Shown: positions 8,818 through 16,397 of the stretch, piece by piece
Position numbering within the stretch: position 1 is the first letter of the stretch
Layout of the letters: each line of letters starts with the position of its first letter
Assembly (NCBI RefSeq): GCF_023716865.1
Contig: NZ_CP092417.1
Span: 4,690,001-4,754,000, forward strand
From: Endozoicomonas sp. SCSIO W0465
GTDB lineage: Bacteria; Pseudomonadota; Gammaproteobacteria; Pseudomonadales; Endozoicomonadaceae
DNA length: 64,000 nt
Reading direction: 5' to 3'
Program-made: the position numbers and the translations under genes
Notes under the pieces: generated by a model
Told to the model about the DNA's origin: nothing
Databases searched by the model: none
The model's input: only the letters and a program-made list of their open reading frames with translations

Positions 8818-9247
8818 CGGCGGTCAGCTCCTTTAACGCTTCGGTGACAACTTCCATCAGCAGCTCCTGCACTTCCGTTGGGGAATCCATCAACGCCAGC
8901 CGTCGTGAGTATTTGCCGGGAATGGCAATCAGGTTGGCACGGACGAAAGCGTATTCACCGGCCACCAGCTCCACCATGGTGGGTACGTCCAGCTGCTCTT
9001 TCCGTTTTCGGGCATTGTCCAGCGCCTTACCATCGGCCTGCTCCTTGGCCAGTCGTGCTCGTTCCTGTTCCAGGTCATAGTCACCGGCGGTTTTGTCCGC
9101 ATCGTAGAGCAAAGGCAAAACGGTCTTGCTCTCGTACAGGTGGCTGCGACCTTCAATCACCGGTTCGATAGTTTCCAGCCGAGCCTTGATGGTTCGGTGG
9201 GTTTTGCCTGTCAGCTCATGGAGCTTGTTGGTACTCAACAGCGGCAT
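8783..9247 (-). CDS. Phage terminase small subunit (Nu1/DUF1441-like)
   Basis: A 154-residue DNA-binding subunit that would recognise cos and recruit TerL. The N-terminus (LSTNKLHELTGKTHRTIKARL, about 4-24) looks like the winged-helix DNA-binding part of Nu1. A charged coiled-coil stretch (DYDLEQERARLAKEQADGKALDNARKRKEQL) follows at about 75-105. It starts about 100 bp downstream of the cos-like site, in the lambda order. Confidence 0.85.
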   Translation of the reverse strand: MPLLSTNKLHELTGKTHRTIKARLETIEPVIEGRSHLYESKTVLPLLYDADKTAGDYDLEQERARLAKEQADGKALDNARKRKEQLDVPTMVELVAGEYAFVRANLIAIPGKYSRRLALMDSPTEVQELLMEVVTEALKELTADEPGSIKSRCD

Positions 9248-9319
9248 CGTTCCGGCTCCCTGTTATGTTGTTGCCCTTAGAAATTCTCAAAATGTCGTCT
9301 TTCACCGGGGTTCGAACTA

Positions 9320-9349
9320 CCCGCGCCAAAAATCGCCGGGGAAGGACCC
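9320..9349 (-). other. Candidate cos (DNA packaging) site with a cosQ match
   Basis: On the - strand, GGGTCCT (9349-9343) matches the lambda cosQ heptamer exactly and is followed by TCCCCGGCGAT, close to the lambda continuation. A GC-rich stretch then runs to GGCGCGGGTAG, where cosN would lie. The order cosQ, cosN, terS and the strand agree with lambda. The exact nick positions cannot be read. Confidence 0.6.
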
Positions 9350-9367
9350 AACGGGCTCCCCCCTGCC

Positions 9368-10084
9368 CTACCCGCGGTTTGCAGTAGCGATGGCATAAGC
9401 GAGTGCCTTTCCGAACTCTTTGTTGTAATTCTGACGGATTGACCGTTCTGACACGCCATGGAAGTCCAGACGACGACGGTACCTGGGTTGTCGGGTGATC
9501 ATCATGAAAGGCTGTACCTTCCTTCCCCGCCGCATCCAGACACCTTTTGCCTTGCCTCCGGGACGACCGACGAAGTACTGGGTTTTTCGGGAACTGGTGG
9601 TGTTCTGACTGGTATCAAACTGGGCACGGACATTGGAGAGCATCTTCACCACCTGTCCACGGCTGATGTTGCCATAGCGATCCAGCTTGGCGGTGCGTGA
9701 TGGTACCAGAAACTCCTCCGACCCCAGCAGGCCACGACGACGAAGCAGTGATTCCGAACGCTTGGTATTCCGTTCACCACCATGGACTTCCGGCGTCAGA
9801 TACTTGGTGGCTGCCGTTCCCATGGGGGACCAGTCACGAAACCAGACCACCGCTTTGGGATTGGCATCCCGCTTTTGGGCTGGCCGGAGAAACAGTGAGT
9901 TCATGGTGTAACGGGTTGGACGGTCAAAGACCCGCTGCATTTCCTCTTCCACTTCCCCCTTGGCAATACCACCCAGACGGGTCATGGCCAGCGCCGTAGC
10001 AAAGGGCACCTGCCGTCTTCGGAACTGATCCAGCTGACGGGTCAGCCCCTCGATATCCAGAAACAGATCCACCTCAACACTCAT
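9368..10084 (-). CDS. Phage protein of unknown function
   Basis: A 238-residue basic protein from the ATG at 10084, which overlaps the preceding stop as ATGA. Its N-terminal half (QLDQFRRRQVPFATALAMTRLGGIAKGEVEEEMQRVFDRPT) resembles proteins found near packaging or tail-assembly genes of lambdoid phages, and the C-terminal part is Arg-rich. No catalytic motif is visible. It lies between the replication genes and cos, an unusual place for a tail protein. Function is open. Confidence 0.65.
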   Translation of the reverse strand: MSVEVDLFLDIEGLTRQLDQFRRRQVPFATALAMTRLGGIAKGEVEEEMQRVFDRPTRYTMNSLFLRPAQKRDANPKAVVWFRDWSPMGTAATKYLTPEVHGGERNTKRSESLLRRRGLLGSEEFLVPSRTAKLDRYGNISRGQVVKMLSNVRAQFDTSQNTTSSRKTQYFVGRPGGKAKGVWMRRGRKVQPFMMITRQPRYRRRLDFHGVSERSIRQNYNKEFGKALAYAIATANRG

Positions 10085-10299
10085 TGGCCTGCTCCTCTTA
10101 CCTGTTGATTCAACCACTGGTCCACATCGCCACGGGCATAGAGCACCTTGCCCTCAATGCGAGAATGCCTGGGCCCTTTCTTCTGGGTTCGCCAGTTCCG
10201 CAAGGTGCCTTTGCTGAACTGCTGATCCAGGTATTCAAAGAGCTCATCGGTATTGAGCCAGATCTTGTCGAGGTAGTCCTTGTGATTATCGCTCTGCAT
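10081..10299 (-). CDS. Small helix-turn-helix protein (excisionase/AlpA-like)
   Basis: A 72-residue protein. LNTDELFEYLDQQFSKGTLRNWRTQKKGPRHSRIEGKVLYARGDVDQWL (about 15-63) follows the HTH_17/excisionase layout: a helix-turn-helix, a wing, and a closing DVDQWL helix. It could be an excisionase or a small transcription regulator. It overlaps RusA upstream and the unknown 238-aa gene downstream. Confidence 0.65.
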   Translation of the reverse strand: MQSDNHKDYLDKIWLNTDELFEYLDQQFSKGTLRNWRTQKKGPRHSRIEGKVLYARGDVDQWLNQQVRGAGQ

Positions 10300-10690
10300 G
10301 GCGTGGGTCTCCTGAGGTCATGGGCATAACTTCCACCAGGGCAATGCCTTCCGGAGGCAACTTCTGCCCCCGCATCACCACCAGTTGATCAATCTGGCTG
10401 TCGTCGATCCAGACACCCGCATGGGTCAGGCCATCCAGCAACGCCTTCATGCGGTTGTCGATATCGGAGCGGTGATTGGTGGGAAAGTGCAGACGGACAA
10501 TCACCCGCAGGGAGCCTGCCAGCTTGCGGTTCTGAAAACCCTGTTCCGAGCAGGCCACCTGAACACGACGACGGTATTCTTTGCCTGCCTCGGTCATGTA
10601 CACCGACGGGATATGCTTACGCCCTTTGCGAATGACCCGGTGCTTCCAGACATGGTTTACCGTCGGTGGCAGGGGTAACGAAATTCTCAT
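10286..10690 (-). CDS. rusA: RusA-type Holliday junction resolvase
   Basis: A 134-residue endonuclease that cuts four-way junctions in phage recombination. The signature is DIDNRMKALLDGLTHAGVWIDDSQIDQL (about 77-104), with the conserved Asp residues of the RusA active site and the following Val/Met-rich strand. The N-terminal LPLPPTVNHVWKH is also typical. Its ATG overlaps the stop of the upstream gene as ATGA, so it is translated from the primase operon. Confidence 0.88.
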   Translation of the reverse strand: MRISLPLPPTVNHVWKHRVIRKGRKHIPSVYMTEAGKEYRRRVQVACSEQGFQNRKLAGSLRVIVRLHFPTNHRSDIDNRMKALLDGLTHAGVWIDDSQIDQLVVMRGQKLPPEGIALVEVMPMTSGDPRHAER

Positions 10691-11031
10691 GCCAGACCTC
10701 CGGAAAAAACCGCTGAAAATATTCCTGAAATAATTCCCCGAAACCCGGTCAAAAAATCCGGGTCGCAGACGACATCAGCTACCCCCCTAAAGGGGGGTAT
10801 GCTGATTGATGTCGCCCGGCTAGACCGTTTGATGTCATTTGATGTCGGTTTGATGTCGCTTTTGATGTCGTTTGATGTCGTTTTGCTGTGCGTTTTTTGA
10901 GCGACATCAAGCGAAACCGGCCAGTTTGATGTCACTTTGATGTCGCTTTTGCCTGTTTTTTGAACAAACCCAGAAAACAGAAAGCAGGTTAACCATGATT
11001 TTTCGCGGTCGATTCTGGTCAGAAAATCCAT
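10687..11031 (-). CDS. Hypothetical 114-aa protein with iteron-encoded repeats
   Basis: The frame begins at ATG 11031, one base after the primase stop, and ends in an ATGA overlap with rusA, so its place in the operon supports it as a gene. The middle contains repeated SDIK and TSNDIK blocks that simply translate the GATGTC iterons lying in this DNA. The end is hydrophobic (IISGIFSAVFSGGLA). The repeats may be selected as DNA and not as protein. Function unknown. Confidence 0.5.
   Translation of the reverse strand: MDFLTRIDREKSWLTCFLFSGFVQKTGKSDIKVTSNWPVSLDVAQKTHSKTTSNDIKSDIKPTSNDIKRSSRATSISIPPFRGVADVVCDPDFLTGFRGIISGIFSAVFSGGLA
10771..10944. repeat. GATGTC iteron cluster, candidate phage replication origin
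   Basis: Eight direct GATGTC copies (10808, 10831, 10841, 10852, 10864, 10874, 10928, 10939) and two inverted ones (10771, 10903) are present, most within TTTGATGTC. Neighbours are spaced 10-12 bases, about one helical turn. The cluster lies just downstream of the primase/helicase gene, as expected for an initiator-bound origin. Confidence 0.65.
10774..10806. repeat. Strong GC-rich hairpin at the edge of the iterons
   Basis: ATCAGC-TACCCCCC (10774-10787) pairs with GGGGGGTA (10792-10799) and GCTGAT (10801-10806), giving a 14-bp stem with a one-base bulge and a four-base loop. It could be a cruciform of the origin or pause transcription of the operon. Confidence 0.6.
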
Positions 11032-11032
11032 C

Positions 11033-13033
11033 TCAGCACCCCTCCACCAGGTACACATAAGGGCCATCAATTCGAATGATTTTTGAGTCTTCGAAAAACT
11101 TTTTATCCCGGTTGAAATTGTTGCGGTGGGTATAAACCGGCGGGTTACTTTCAAGGCAGGCATCACGCCAGTCCACAAAGCTGACACGAGCCTCGGAATC
11201 CATACGACCACCTTCCTGTAAACGCTGCCTGTGGGACTCGTAGAGCTCACCCAGCACTGCAATCGCGGCCTTTTTGGTCTTGCCCATGGTCTTGGCCTGC
11301 CGAACAAGATTCTGCACGGCAGGTGCCTCCAGATCCTCCAGCACACAACTGGTCTGAACCTCCCCGTCCTCATCCTGCCAGGGGAGTTCCACAACTTTCA
11401 GGTTGAATTCACGGGGATCCGGCTCATCGGCATCTTTCATCTTCTTGGAGGTAATCTTGACCGTGTCGTCGGTCTTGCGAACGGCATACTCCGCATCCAG
11501 TGCCGCCTTCAATGCCGAGTTCCCTCGGGCCCGATCCTGACTCCCTACGCCCGTGTGATGGACGATCAACACACAACAGCCATACTTGCGCCGAAAGAAA
11601 TCATCCAAATGCCGGACAAACTGGTTCATATCCTGGGTGCTGTTTTCATCCGCCCCGCCAAAGTTACGAGCCAGAGTATCGACGACCACAGTTGAGGGGG
11701 GCTGTCCGCCATTCTGTTCCACCATGATCTCCACCGCCTGACAGACCTGCGCTGCACTGGCGGCATCGTAAAGGCTGGCGGCACACTTACTGACAAACAG
11801 GGGAGCGCCCGCAAGACTCTGACCGTTGGCTATCTCCCAGGCCTTGAACCGTCGGGAGAGCCCGTTCAAACCTTCACCGGCCAGATAGATAACCGGTCCC
11901 GGTCGTTTAATATCCGCGCCGTGCCACGGGGTACCGGTGGCAATGCAGCAGGCCATATCGATGGCCACAAAGGACTTGCCACAGCCGGGCTCACCAAACA
12001 TCAACGCCAGTGAGTCGGTCTCCAGAAACCCTTTGATCAGCCAGCTGATGGGACGGGGCTCACTGACCATATCGCCCACAGAGACCAGGCTAAAACTGGA
12101 GGACATTAAACGGGAGGGGGCTTTTAACTGCTCAAGCATCAATTCCGGGGCGACCTGTTTCAGGTCGTTGAAATCGGTACCGGCACTGCCCGGGGGGAAC
12201 TGGGGGAATACCACGGTCGCACCGGTTGCCTGTGCCGCGCCGATGGCCGCTGTCAGCCCCGGATTATTGGGCGTAGCGCTGTCATTATCGGCGGCAATGA
12301 TCCGTTGTCGTGCAACCGGCTGAAGTCGACGGGCAACCGCTTCCAGGTTACCGGAATCAAAGGAGACCACAGCACCACAACCGGTCTCTTCATAAATGGT
12401 CGCCGCTGTGGAATACCCTTCGGCCTGATAGAGCGTATCGGTAAGCTCACCAATCAGATGCAGACCACCGGCTTTCTTTCCGCCGGTTTTGTAACGCTTC
12501 TGAAACAGCCCCTGCTCATCCTGCCAGATGTACTGCAGAGAGCAGATCGCGTCCTGCTCATCGTGCACCGGAATCAACAGGGTTTGTTCCCGCTGGCGGA
12601 TACCGTGGACACCCACGCTTTTACTGACCAGATAGGGATGTTCCGGATCGGCGACCCGGGCCTGCTCCCACTCATCCTGTGATGCCCTGGCCACATCGGC
12701 CCAGACCTTTTGCTGTTCACGCTCCCGCTCAGCCCGAACCATGGCCATGATCCGTTCCTGTTCCTGGAACTCTTCCGCCGACAGCTCACGATGGTCGTGC
12801 AGTGACCAGACGTGCTTCTCCCCGGTTTTCCAGCTACCGAACGAGCCTGCGGGATAACGGCCACCATAAAGTACATACCAGCCGTTCTTCTTGCCGGGTT
12901 TATCGCCCTCCACATGGAAACGCTGGATTTTGCCATCGGCAACAGGAAGCTCGGGACCACTAAGGCCGGCGTCGTTCATTGCATGGGCGAACTGCCGGGC
13001 AAAGTCAGGCGATGCCCCGAAAAGTATGGCCAT
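11033..13033 (-). CDS. Phage primase-helicase (Toprim plus RepA-like ATPase)
   Basis: A 666-residue replication protein. The N-terminal third carries a DUF3987/P4-alpha-like region with GSWKTGEKHVWSLHD. Toprim follows at about 195-290 (LYQAEGYSTAATIYE with the catalytic Glu, then RIIAADNDSA with the metal Asp). The C-terminal half is a RepA/RecA-like hexameric helicase: LMFGEPGCGKSFVAIDMA (Walker A, about 345-362), PGPVIYLAGEG, STVVVDTLARNFGGADEN (Walker B) and CVLIVHHTGVGSQDRARGNSALKAALD. It heads the left operon after the Cro-like gene and probably acts on the iterons downstream of it. Confidence 0.88.
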   Translation of the reverse strand: MAILFGASPDFARQFAHAMNDAGLSGPELPVADGKIQRFHVEGDKPGKKNGWYVLYGGRYPAGSFGSWKTGEKHVWSLHDHRELSAEEFQEQERIMAMVRAEREREQQKVWADVARASQDEWEQARVADPEHPYLVSKSVGVHGIRQREQTLLIPVHDEQDAICSLQYIWQDEQGLFQKRYKTGGKKAGGLHLIGELTDTLYQAEGYSTAATIYEETGCGAVVSFDSGNLEAVARRLQPVARQRIIAADNDSATPNNPGLTAAIGAAQATGATVVFPQFPPGSAGTDFNDLKQVAPELMLEQLKAPSRLMSSSFSLVSVGDMVSEPRPISWLIKGFLETDSLALMFGEPGCGKSFVAIDMACCIATGTPWHGADIKRPGPVIYLAGEGLNGLSRRFKAWEIANGQSLAGAPLFVSKCAASLYDAASAAQVCQAVEIMVEQNGGQPPSTVVVDTLARNFGGADENSTQDMNQFVRHLDDFFRRKYGCCVLIVHHTGVGSQDRARGNSALKAALDAEYAVRKTDDTVKITSKKMKDADEPDPREFNLKVVELPWQDEDGEVQTSCVLEDLEAPAVQNLVRQAKTMGKTKKAAIAVLGELYESHRQRLQEGGRMDSEARVSFVDWRDACLESNPPVYTHRNNFNRDKKFFEDSKIIRIDGPYVYLVEGC

Positions 13034-13080
13034 GCTTCCCCCTGAAAAATAAATATGTCATGATCAACTCTCTTCCTTGA

Positions 13081-13118
13081 AAACCCCGTATCCTGTTGGC
13101 GCAGTGCGGGGTTTTTCT
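13081..13118. terminator. Bidirectional intrinsic terminator candidate
   Basis: AAACCCCG (13081-13088) pairs with CGGGGTTT (13107-13114) and is followed by TTCTTT on the + strand. Read on the - strand, the stem is followed by GGGGTTTT. It sits between the Cro-like gene and the primase gene, so it may limit early left-operon transcription and be a target for antitermination. The loop is long (18 bases). Confidence 0.5.
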
Positions 13119-13136
13119 TTGCTTTTACGTTCTGTT

Positions 13137-13346
13137 TTATGACTCTTCAGGGTAAAGTTCCGGATCCAGTTCATGCCGGGTTACCTGACCATCCGTAGCC
13201 GCTTCAATCTGACGAACCCGCTTTGGGGGAATATTTCCTCTTTCGATCCAGTCACTGATAGACTGCTGCTTCACGGGTGGCGTGAGCTTTTCCCCCAGCT
13301 TTCGCTGTCCACCGCAAATTTCGATCGCTCTCTTTAATGCCTGCAT
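13137..13346 (-). CDS. Cro/YdaS-family helix-turn-helix regulator
   Basis: A 69-residue protein: ALKRAIEICGGQRKLGEKLTPPVKQQSISDWIERGNIPPKRVRQIEAATDGQVTRHEL. This is the YdaS/Cro layout, with a helix-turn-helix at about 14-45 and the C-terminal ATDGQVTRHELDPELYP. It is transcribed away from the CI-like repressor, with a dyad operator between them, so it is the likely Cro of the left operon. Confidence 0.85.
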   Translation of the reverse strand: MQALKRAIEICGGQRKLGEKLTPPVKQQSISDWIERGNIPPKRVRQIEAATDGQVTRHELDPELYPEES

Positions 13347-13383
13347 AGCTCCACCGGTATTATTTGTTTTTCGCTAGATTCCC

Positions 13384-13398
13384 ACAGTTTAAAACTGT
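13384..13398. promoter_or_regulatory. Immunity operator dyad between cro-like and cI-like genes
   Basis: ACAGTTT-A-AAACTGT is a perfect 15-bp palindrome, 38 bp before the Cro-like start. The half-site AACTGT recurs at 14761-14780 and in AACTGTATTC at 14811-14820, which also follows this dyad (AACTGTATTC at 13393-13402). Confidence 0.65.
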
Positions 13399-13602
13399 AT
13401 TCAAGCAAAGTTTTGGTCTATAACTTCCATACAGGTCGGGTCAGCAATCACAGCCTTATATTGTTAGCTCTTTAGGTTGTCTGTAACCTTGCAAACATAA
13501 ACATGGATAATGACCGGTTGATCAAAAGCCGGTTCAAGAGTTGTTTGAAACTCTTATGCAATCTAACGATGGAACATTGATGAATAATTGGCAGCAAAGC
13601 AC

Positions 13603-14259
13603 ATGAGTATTGGTGAGCGCATAGCACAGTTAAGAAAAGAGAAAGGCTGGAGTCAGGGACGATTGTCAGATGAAATCGAAATGGCCACCGGCAGGAAAAT
13701 CACCCAGCAAAGCATCGGTCAGATCGAGAACAACCAGACCAAAAACCCACGACACATGGCAGATTTTGCCAGGGTGCTGGGGGTTACCGAAAGCTATCTC
13801 CGGTTTGGCATTGATCCAAATGTGTCAGACCCAACCAGCATTTACAGCATGAGAATGGTGCCTTTAATATCCTGGGTAAGCGCAGGCCAGTTTTGCGAGG
13901 TATCAGACGTGCGTTATCTTCAGGATCCCGAAGATTTTTTACCCTGCCCGGAAAAGGTCAGTAATAGAGCTTACGCTCTGCGGGTACGGGGTGACTCCAT
14001 GACCAGCCAGAGTCCGGGTGGTCTCAGTTTTCCGGAAGGTACGAATATTTACGTGGATCCGGAAAAGGAAGCCCGAAGTGGTGTGCCGGTAATCGCCAGA
14101 CTGCCCGGTTCCGATGAGTGCACTTTCAAGCTTTACGTGGAAGATTCCGGCAAAAAGTACCTCAAGCCCTTAAACCCTCAGTACCCGATACAGGAAATAC
14201 AGGTAGGCACCACAATCTGCGGCGTGGTGGTTGGACAGTATATGAGCCTGGTCTTTTAA
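13603..14259 (+). CDS. CI-like phage repressor with S24/LexA self-cleavage domain
   Basis: A 218-residue repressor from ATG 13603. The HTH domain spans about 1-65 (GERIAQLRKEKGWSQGRLSDEIE...ITQQSIGQIENNQTKNPR). The C-terminal S24 peptidase domain has WVSAGQF (Ala-Gly cleavage site, about 92), RVRGDSMT (catalytic Ser, about 133) and CTFKLYVED (catalytic Lys, about 176). DNA damage with RecA should therefore induce this phage. A TTG five codons earlier is in frame but less likely. It ends in a four-base overlap with the convergent second repressor. Confidence 0.92.
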   Translation: MSIGERIAQLRKEKGWSQGRLSDEIEMATGRKITQQSIGQIENNQTKNPRHMADFARVLGVTESYLRFGIDPNVSDPTSIYSMRMVPLISWVSAGQFCEVSDVRYLQDPEDFLPCPEKVSNRAYALRVRGDSMTSQSPGGLSFPEGTNIYVDPEKEARSGVPVIARLPGSDECTFKLYVEDSGKKYLKPLNPQYPIQEIQVGTTICGVVVGQYMSLVF

Positions 14260-14675
14260 GGCGCTTCCGTAAACTTCTCGATCAGATTAACGACGGCGGT
14301 AATATGCCGTCCGTTAAGCTCCCCCCTTCGCTCTTTCTCCGCTACAAGAAAAAACAGTTTCCGGGCTTCTTCGCTACTACTGGCCAACAATGAGAGCATC
14401 GGCTGAACCATTTCACCCAGCGGTTCGCTGCCATCTGGCAACATTCTGCCCTGCCCGCTCAACAGCCATTCGGTCCGCACTCCAAGCACGTTGGCAATAT
14501 CAATAATCCGCCAGGTTTCCGGAAGCGATTCCGCTTCAAGCCATTTACGCACGGCATTAGCGGTCACCCCGAACATGGAGGCGATCTGGTTGGCCCTTCC
14601 ACGCCCCTTTTCAGGCACACCATAGTGCGTGAGAGCTTGGGAGAGGCGATGGGAAAACAGTTGTTTGCTATTCAT
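14256..14675 (-). CDS. Second phage HTH repressor-like protein
   Basis: A 139-residue protein. The HTH part (LSQALTHYGVPEKGRGRANQIASMFGVTANAVRKWLEAESLPETWRIIDIANVLGVRTEWLLSGQG, about 11-75) follows the phage repressor/Cro class pattern, and no peptidase domain follows. It is convergent with the CI-like gene and divergent from the right operon, whose promoter region holds two dyads. It most likely controls the right operon. Confidence 0.82.
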   Translation of the reverse strand: MNSKQLFSHRLSQALTHYGVPEKGRGRANQIASMFGVTANAVRKWLEAESLPETWRIIDIANVLGVRTEWLLSGQGRMLPDGSEPLGEMVQPMLSLLASSSEEARKLFFLVAEKERRGELNGRHITAVVNLIEKFTEAP

Positions 14676-14699
14676 CCCTGAATCATTCCAAAAGAAAAA

Positions 14700-14714
14700 T
14701 CAACTATCAGTTGA
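14700..14714. promoter_or_regulatory. Operator dyad 1 of the right divergent promoter region
   Basis: TCAACT-ATC-AGTTGA is a perfect dyad 25 bp upstream of the second repressor start. It is shaped like a repressor binding site and lies in the 160-bp gap between divergent genes. Confidence 0.55.
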
Positions 14715-14760
14715 CGATAAAAAACAACCAAAAATGACAAATTCAAAAAAATAATAAAAT

Positions 14761-14780
14761 AACTGTTGTCTATAACAGTT
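14761..14780. promoter_or_regulatory. Operator dyad 2 of the right divergent promoter region
   Basis: AACTGTT-GTCTAT-AACAGTT pairs perfectly and carries the same AACTGT half-site as the dyad at 13384-13398. A further half-site, AACTGTATTC (14811-14820), lies 16 bases before the next gene. Confidence 0.6.
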
Positions 14781-14836
14781 TTTACTTGTATAAATGTCTC
14801 AACAGCTAAAAACTGTATTCCAAGAGAGATAACAAC

Positions 14837-15304
14837 ATGAACAAGGAACAGGCACTCAGCCAGATCTGCAGTCTCGCAAAAGACGAACTGATTACACGGC
14901 AAAAGCTGTGCAATCTGCAGGCACAAACCAGAGAACTGGTGAGTCAGGGGAAAACTCACCGTTCGCAGCTCCTCTCTATCCACAATCAATATCATACTGA
15001 GCTGTGGAAAAGACTCTCCTCAAATGATTCATGCGCTGAAGAAGTACAAACCCTCTACAACCAGCAGCAGCTGCCAGAAACGATGCTTCTGGGCAACATC
15101 CTGATCGAAATCAATGGCGATGCCGAAGACGAAAGCGATGTCTGCGTCACTGAACTGGAACAACTGGCCAGCCCCTTTGAAGGTCTCTCCTCCAAAGCGT
15201 GGGCAGTAATGACCGTTGCCCTGGAGAACTATCAGCTTCAGGCAGAAGGTGACTCCCTCACCGCTATCGAACGACTTCTGGACGTACTGGACCCGGAACG
15301 CTAG
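14837..15304 (+). CDS. Hypothetical phage protein, first gene of the right operon
   Basis: A 155-residue, mostly helical and Glu/Gln-rich protein (MNKEQALSQICSLAKDELITRQKL...). It starts after AGAGAGATAACAAC, a plausible ribosome site. It has no recognisable motif. As the first gene behind an operator-controlled promoter it may act early in lytic growth. Confidence 0.6.
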   Translation: MNKEQALSQICSLAKDELITRQKLCNLQAQTRELVSQGKTHRSQLLSIHNQYHTELWKRLSSNDSCAEEVQTLYNQQQLPETMLLGNILIEINGDAEDESDVCVTELEQLASPFEGLSSKAWAVMTVALENYQLQAEGDSLTAIERLLDVLDPER

Positions 15305-15356
15305 ATCCGCAACCAGACAGTTGTAACACCCACCAACCCTAACCAGGTAAACAACC

Positions 15357-16184
15357 ATGGAAAAAACAGACGATTTAAGTCTGGCGGATTCGCTCGGCCA
15401 GCTGAAAGACGATGAGGCAATGATCCTCTCTGCCAGCACCCTGCTGGGTGATCTGATGTCACTGGTGCGGGATGAGCTGAAAGCCATGCCCGATGTGTGG
15501 CAGAAGCTGCCGCAACTGCAGCAGGAAGAGGTGCTGTTCCGCATCAAACAACGGTGTACTTCTGCCGTCGCCCAGGCCGTTCGGCTGATGGCTTCCGGTG
15601 ACCGGGTCACCCTGACCGCAGCGGTGGACACCGTGACCTTTAAGGATGGCGTAAAAGCCGTGCTGAAAATGCCGGGCAATACCCCGGGCCGTCATGACCT
15701 GGCAGACGCCGAAGGGGAAACGGTACTGATCGTGATTCCCGATACCGCAGCCTATATGGGCGGTGAACACCCTGAGGCGGATCTCGACCAGCCCACCCTT
15801 GCCTTTGAGAGTGAGGACGATCCGCTCTACCAGGAAGCGGTTGACCTGGTACTGGCCATGACCCATCCCTCCATCTCCAATCTGCAGCGTCAGTTGAAAG
15901 TGGGATACAACCGAGCCGCCCGGATGATCGACACCATGGAGGCCTCTGGAGTGATCAGCAAACCGGACGACCATGGCAAGCGCACCGTCAATCCACAACC
16001 ACTGCCAGAACCGGGCATAGCAACCAGCGCAGAACCGGCCAGTTCCTATAACTGCCCACACTGCAACTGGACAGAAAGCTGCGAGGATCCGGAAGCACTG
16101 GAGGCGATGGTCGCCAGTCATCACGCCATCGACTGCCCGAACACACCGATGACCGACGAGGAAGACACCAGCCAGTTCCATTAA
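15357..16184 (+). CDS. Phage protein with a stand-alone FtsK gamma domain and zinc finger
   Basis: A 275-residue protein with three visible parts. Residues 1-150 have no known match. Residues about 160-220 (DDPLYQEAVDLVLAMTHPSI...LQRQLKVGYNRAARMIDTMEASGVIS) are the winged-helix gamma domain of FtsK, which reads KOPS sites and activates XerCD. The C-terminus (CPHCNWTESCEDPEALEAMVASHH) looks like a Cys2-His2 finger. No motor domain is present. It may bind host KOPS-like DNA or interfere with chromosome segregation; this is inference. Confidence 0.75.
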   Translation: MEKTDDLSLADSLGQLKDDEAMILSASTLLGDLMSLVRDELKAMPDVWQKLPQLQQEEVLFRIKQRCTSAVAQAVRLMASGDRVTLTAAVDTVTFKDGVKAVLKMPGNTPGRHDLADAEGETVLIVIPDTAAYMGGEHPEADLDQPTLAFESEDDPLYQEAVDLVLAMTHPSISNLQRQLKVGYNRAARMIDTMEASGVISKPDDHGKRTVNPQPLPEPGIATSAEPASSYNCPHCNWTESCEDPEALEAMVASHHAIDCPNTPMTDEEDTSQFH

Positions 16185-16397
16185 CAGCAGAACCCGTAAC
16201 GCCATAAAAACGACACAACAACAATAACGTCAGGAGCGTAGACCATGAACGAGAACCAGACCGCCACGGCACAAAGCCCACTGAATGAGCCCGGCCTGTT
16301 GGACCGGCTGGCTTATGAGCTGGAAGAGGCCAAGCGCAAAGAGGCCGAGGCCCGCAATGCCCGTGTTGCCATTGAGGAACAGATCCTCACCCATGTG

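Noticed and set aside
9300..9325. GGTTCGAAC sequence like a tRNA T-arm, possible attachment fragment
   Set aside because: The flanking bases do not form a T-arm stem and there is no match to either tRNA-Pro gene.
850..16397. A true Tn5-like composite transposon
   Set aside because: The right IS copy has its own perfect 8-bp target duplication, so it inserted by itself.
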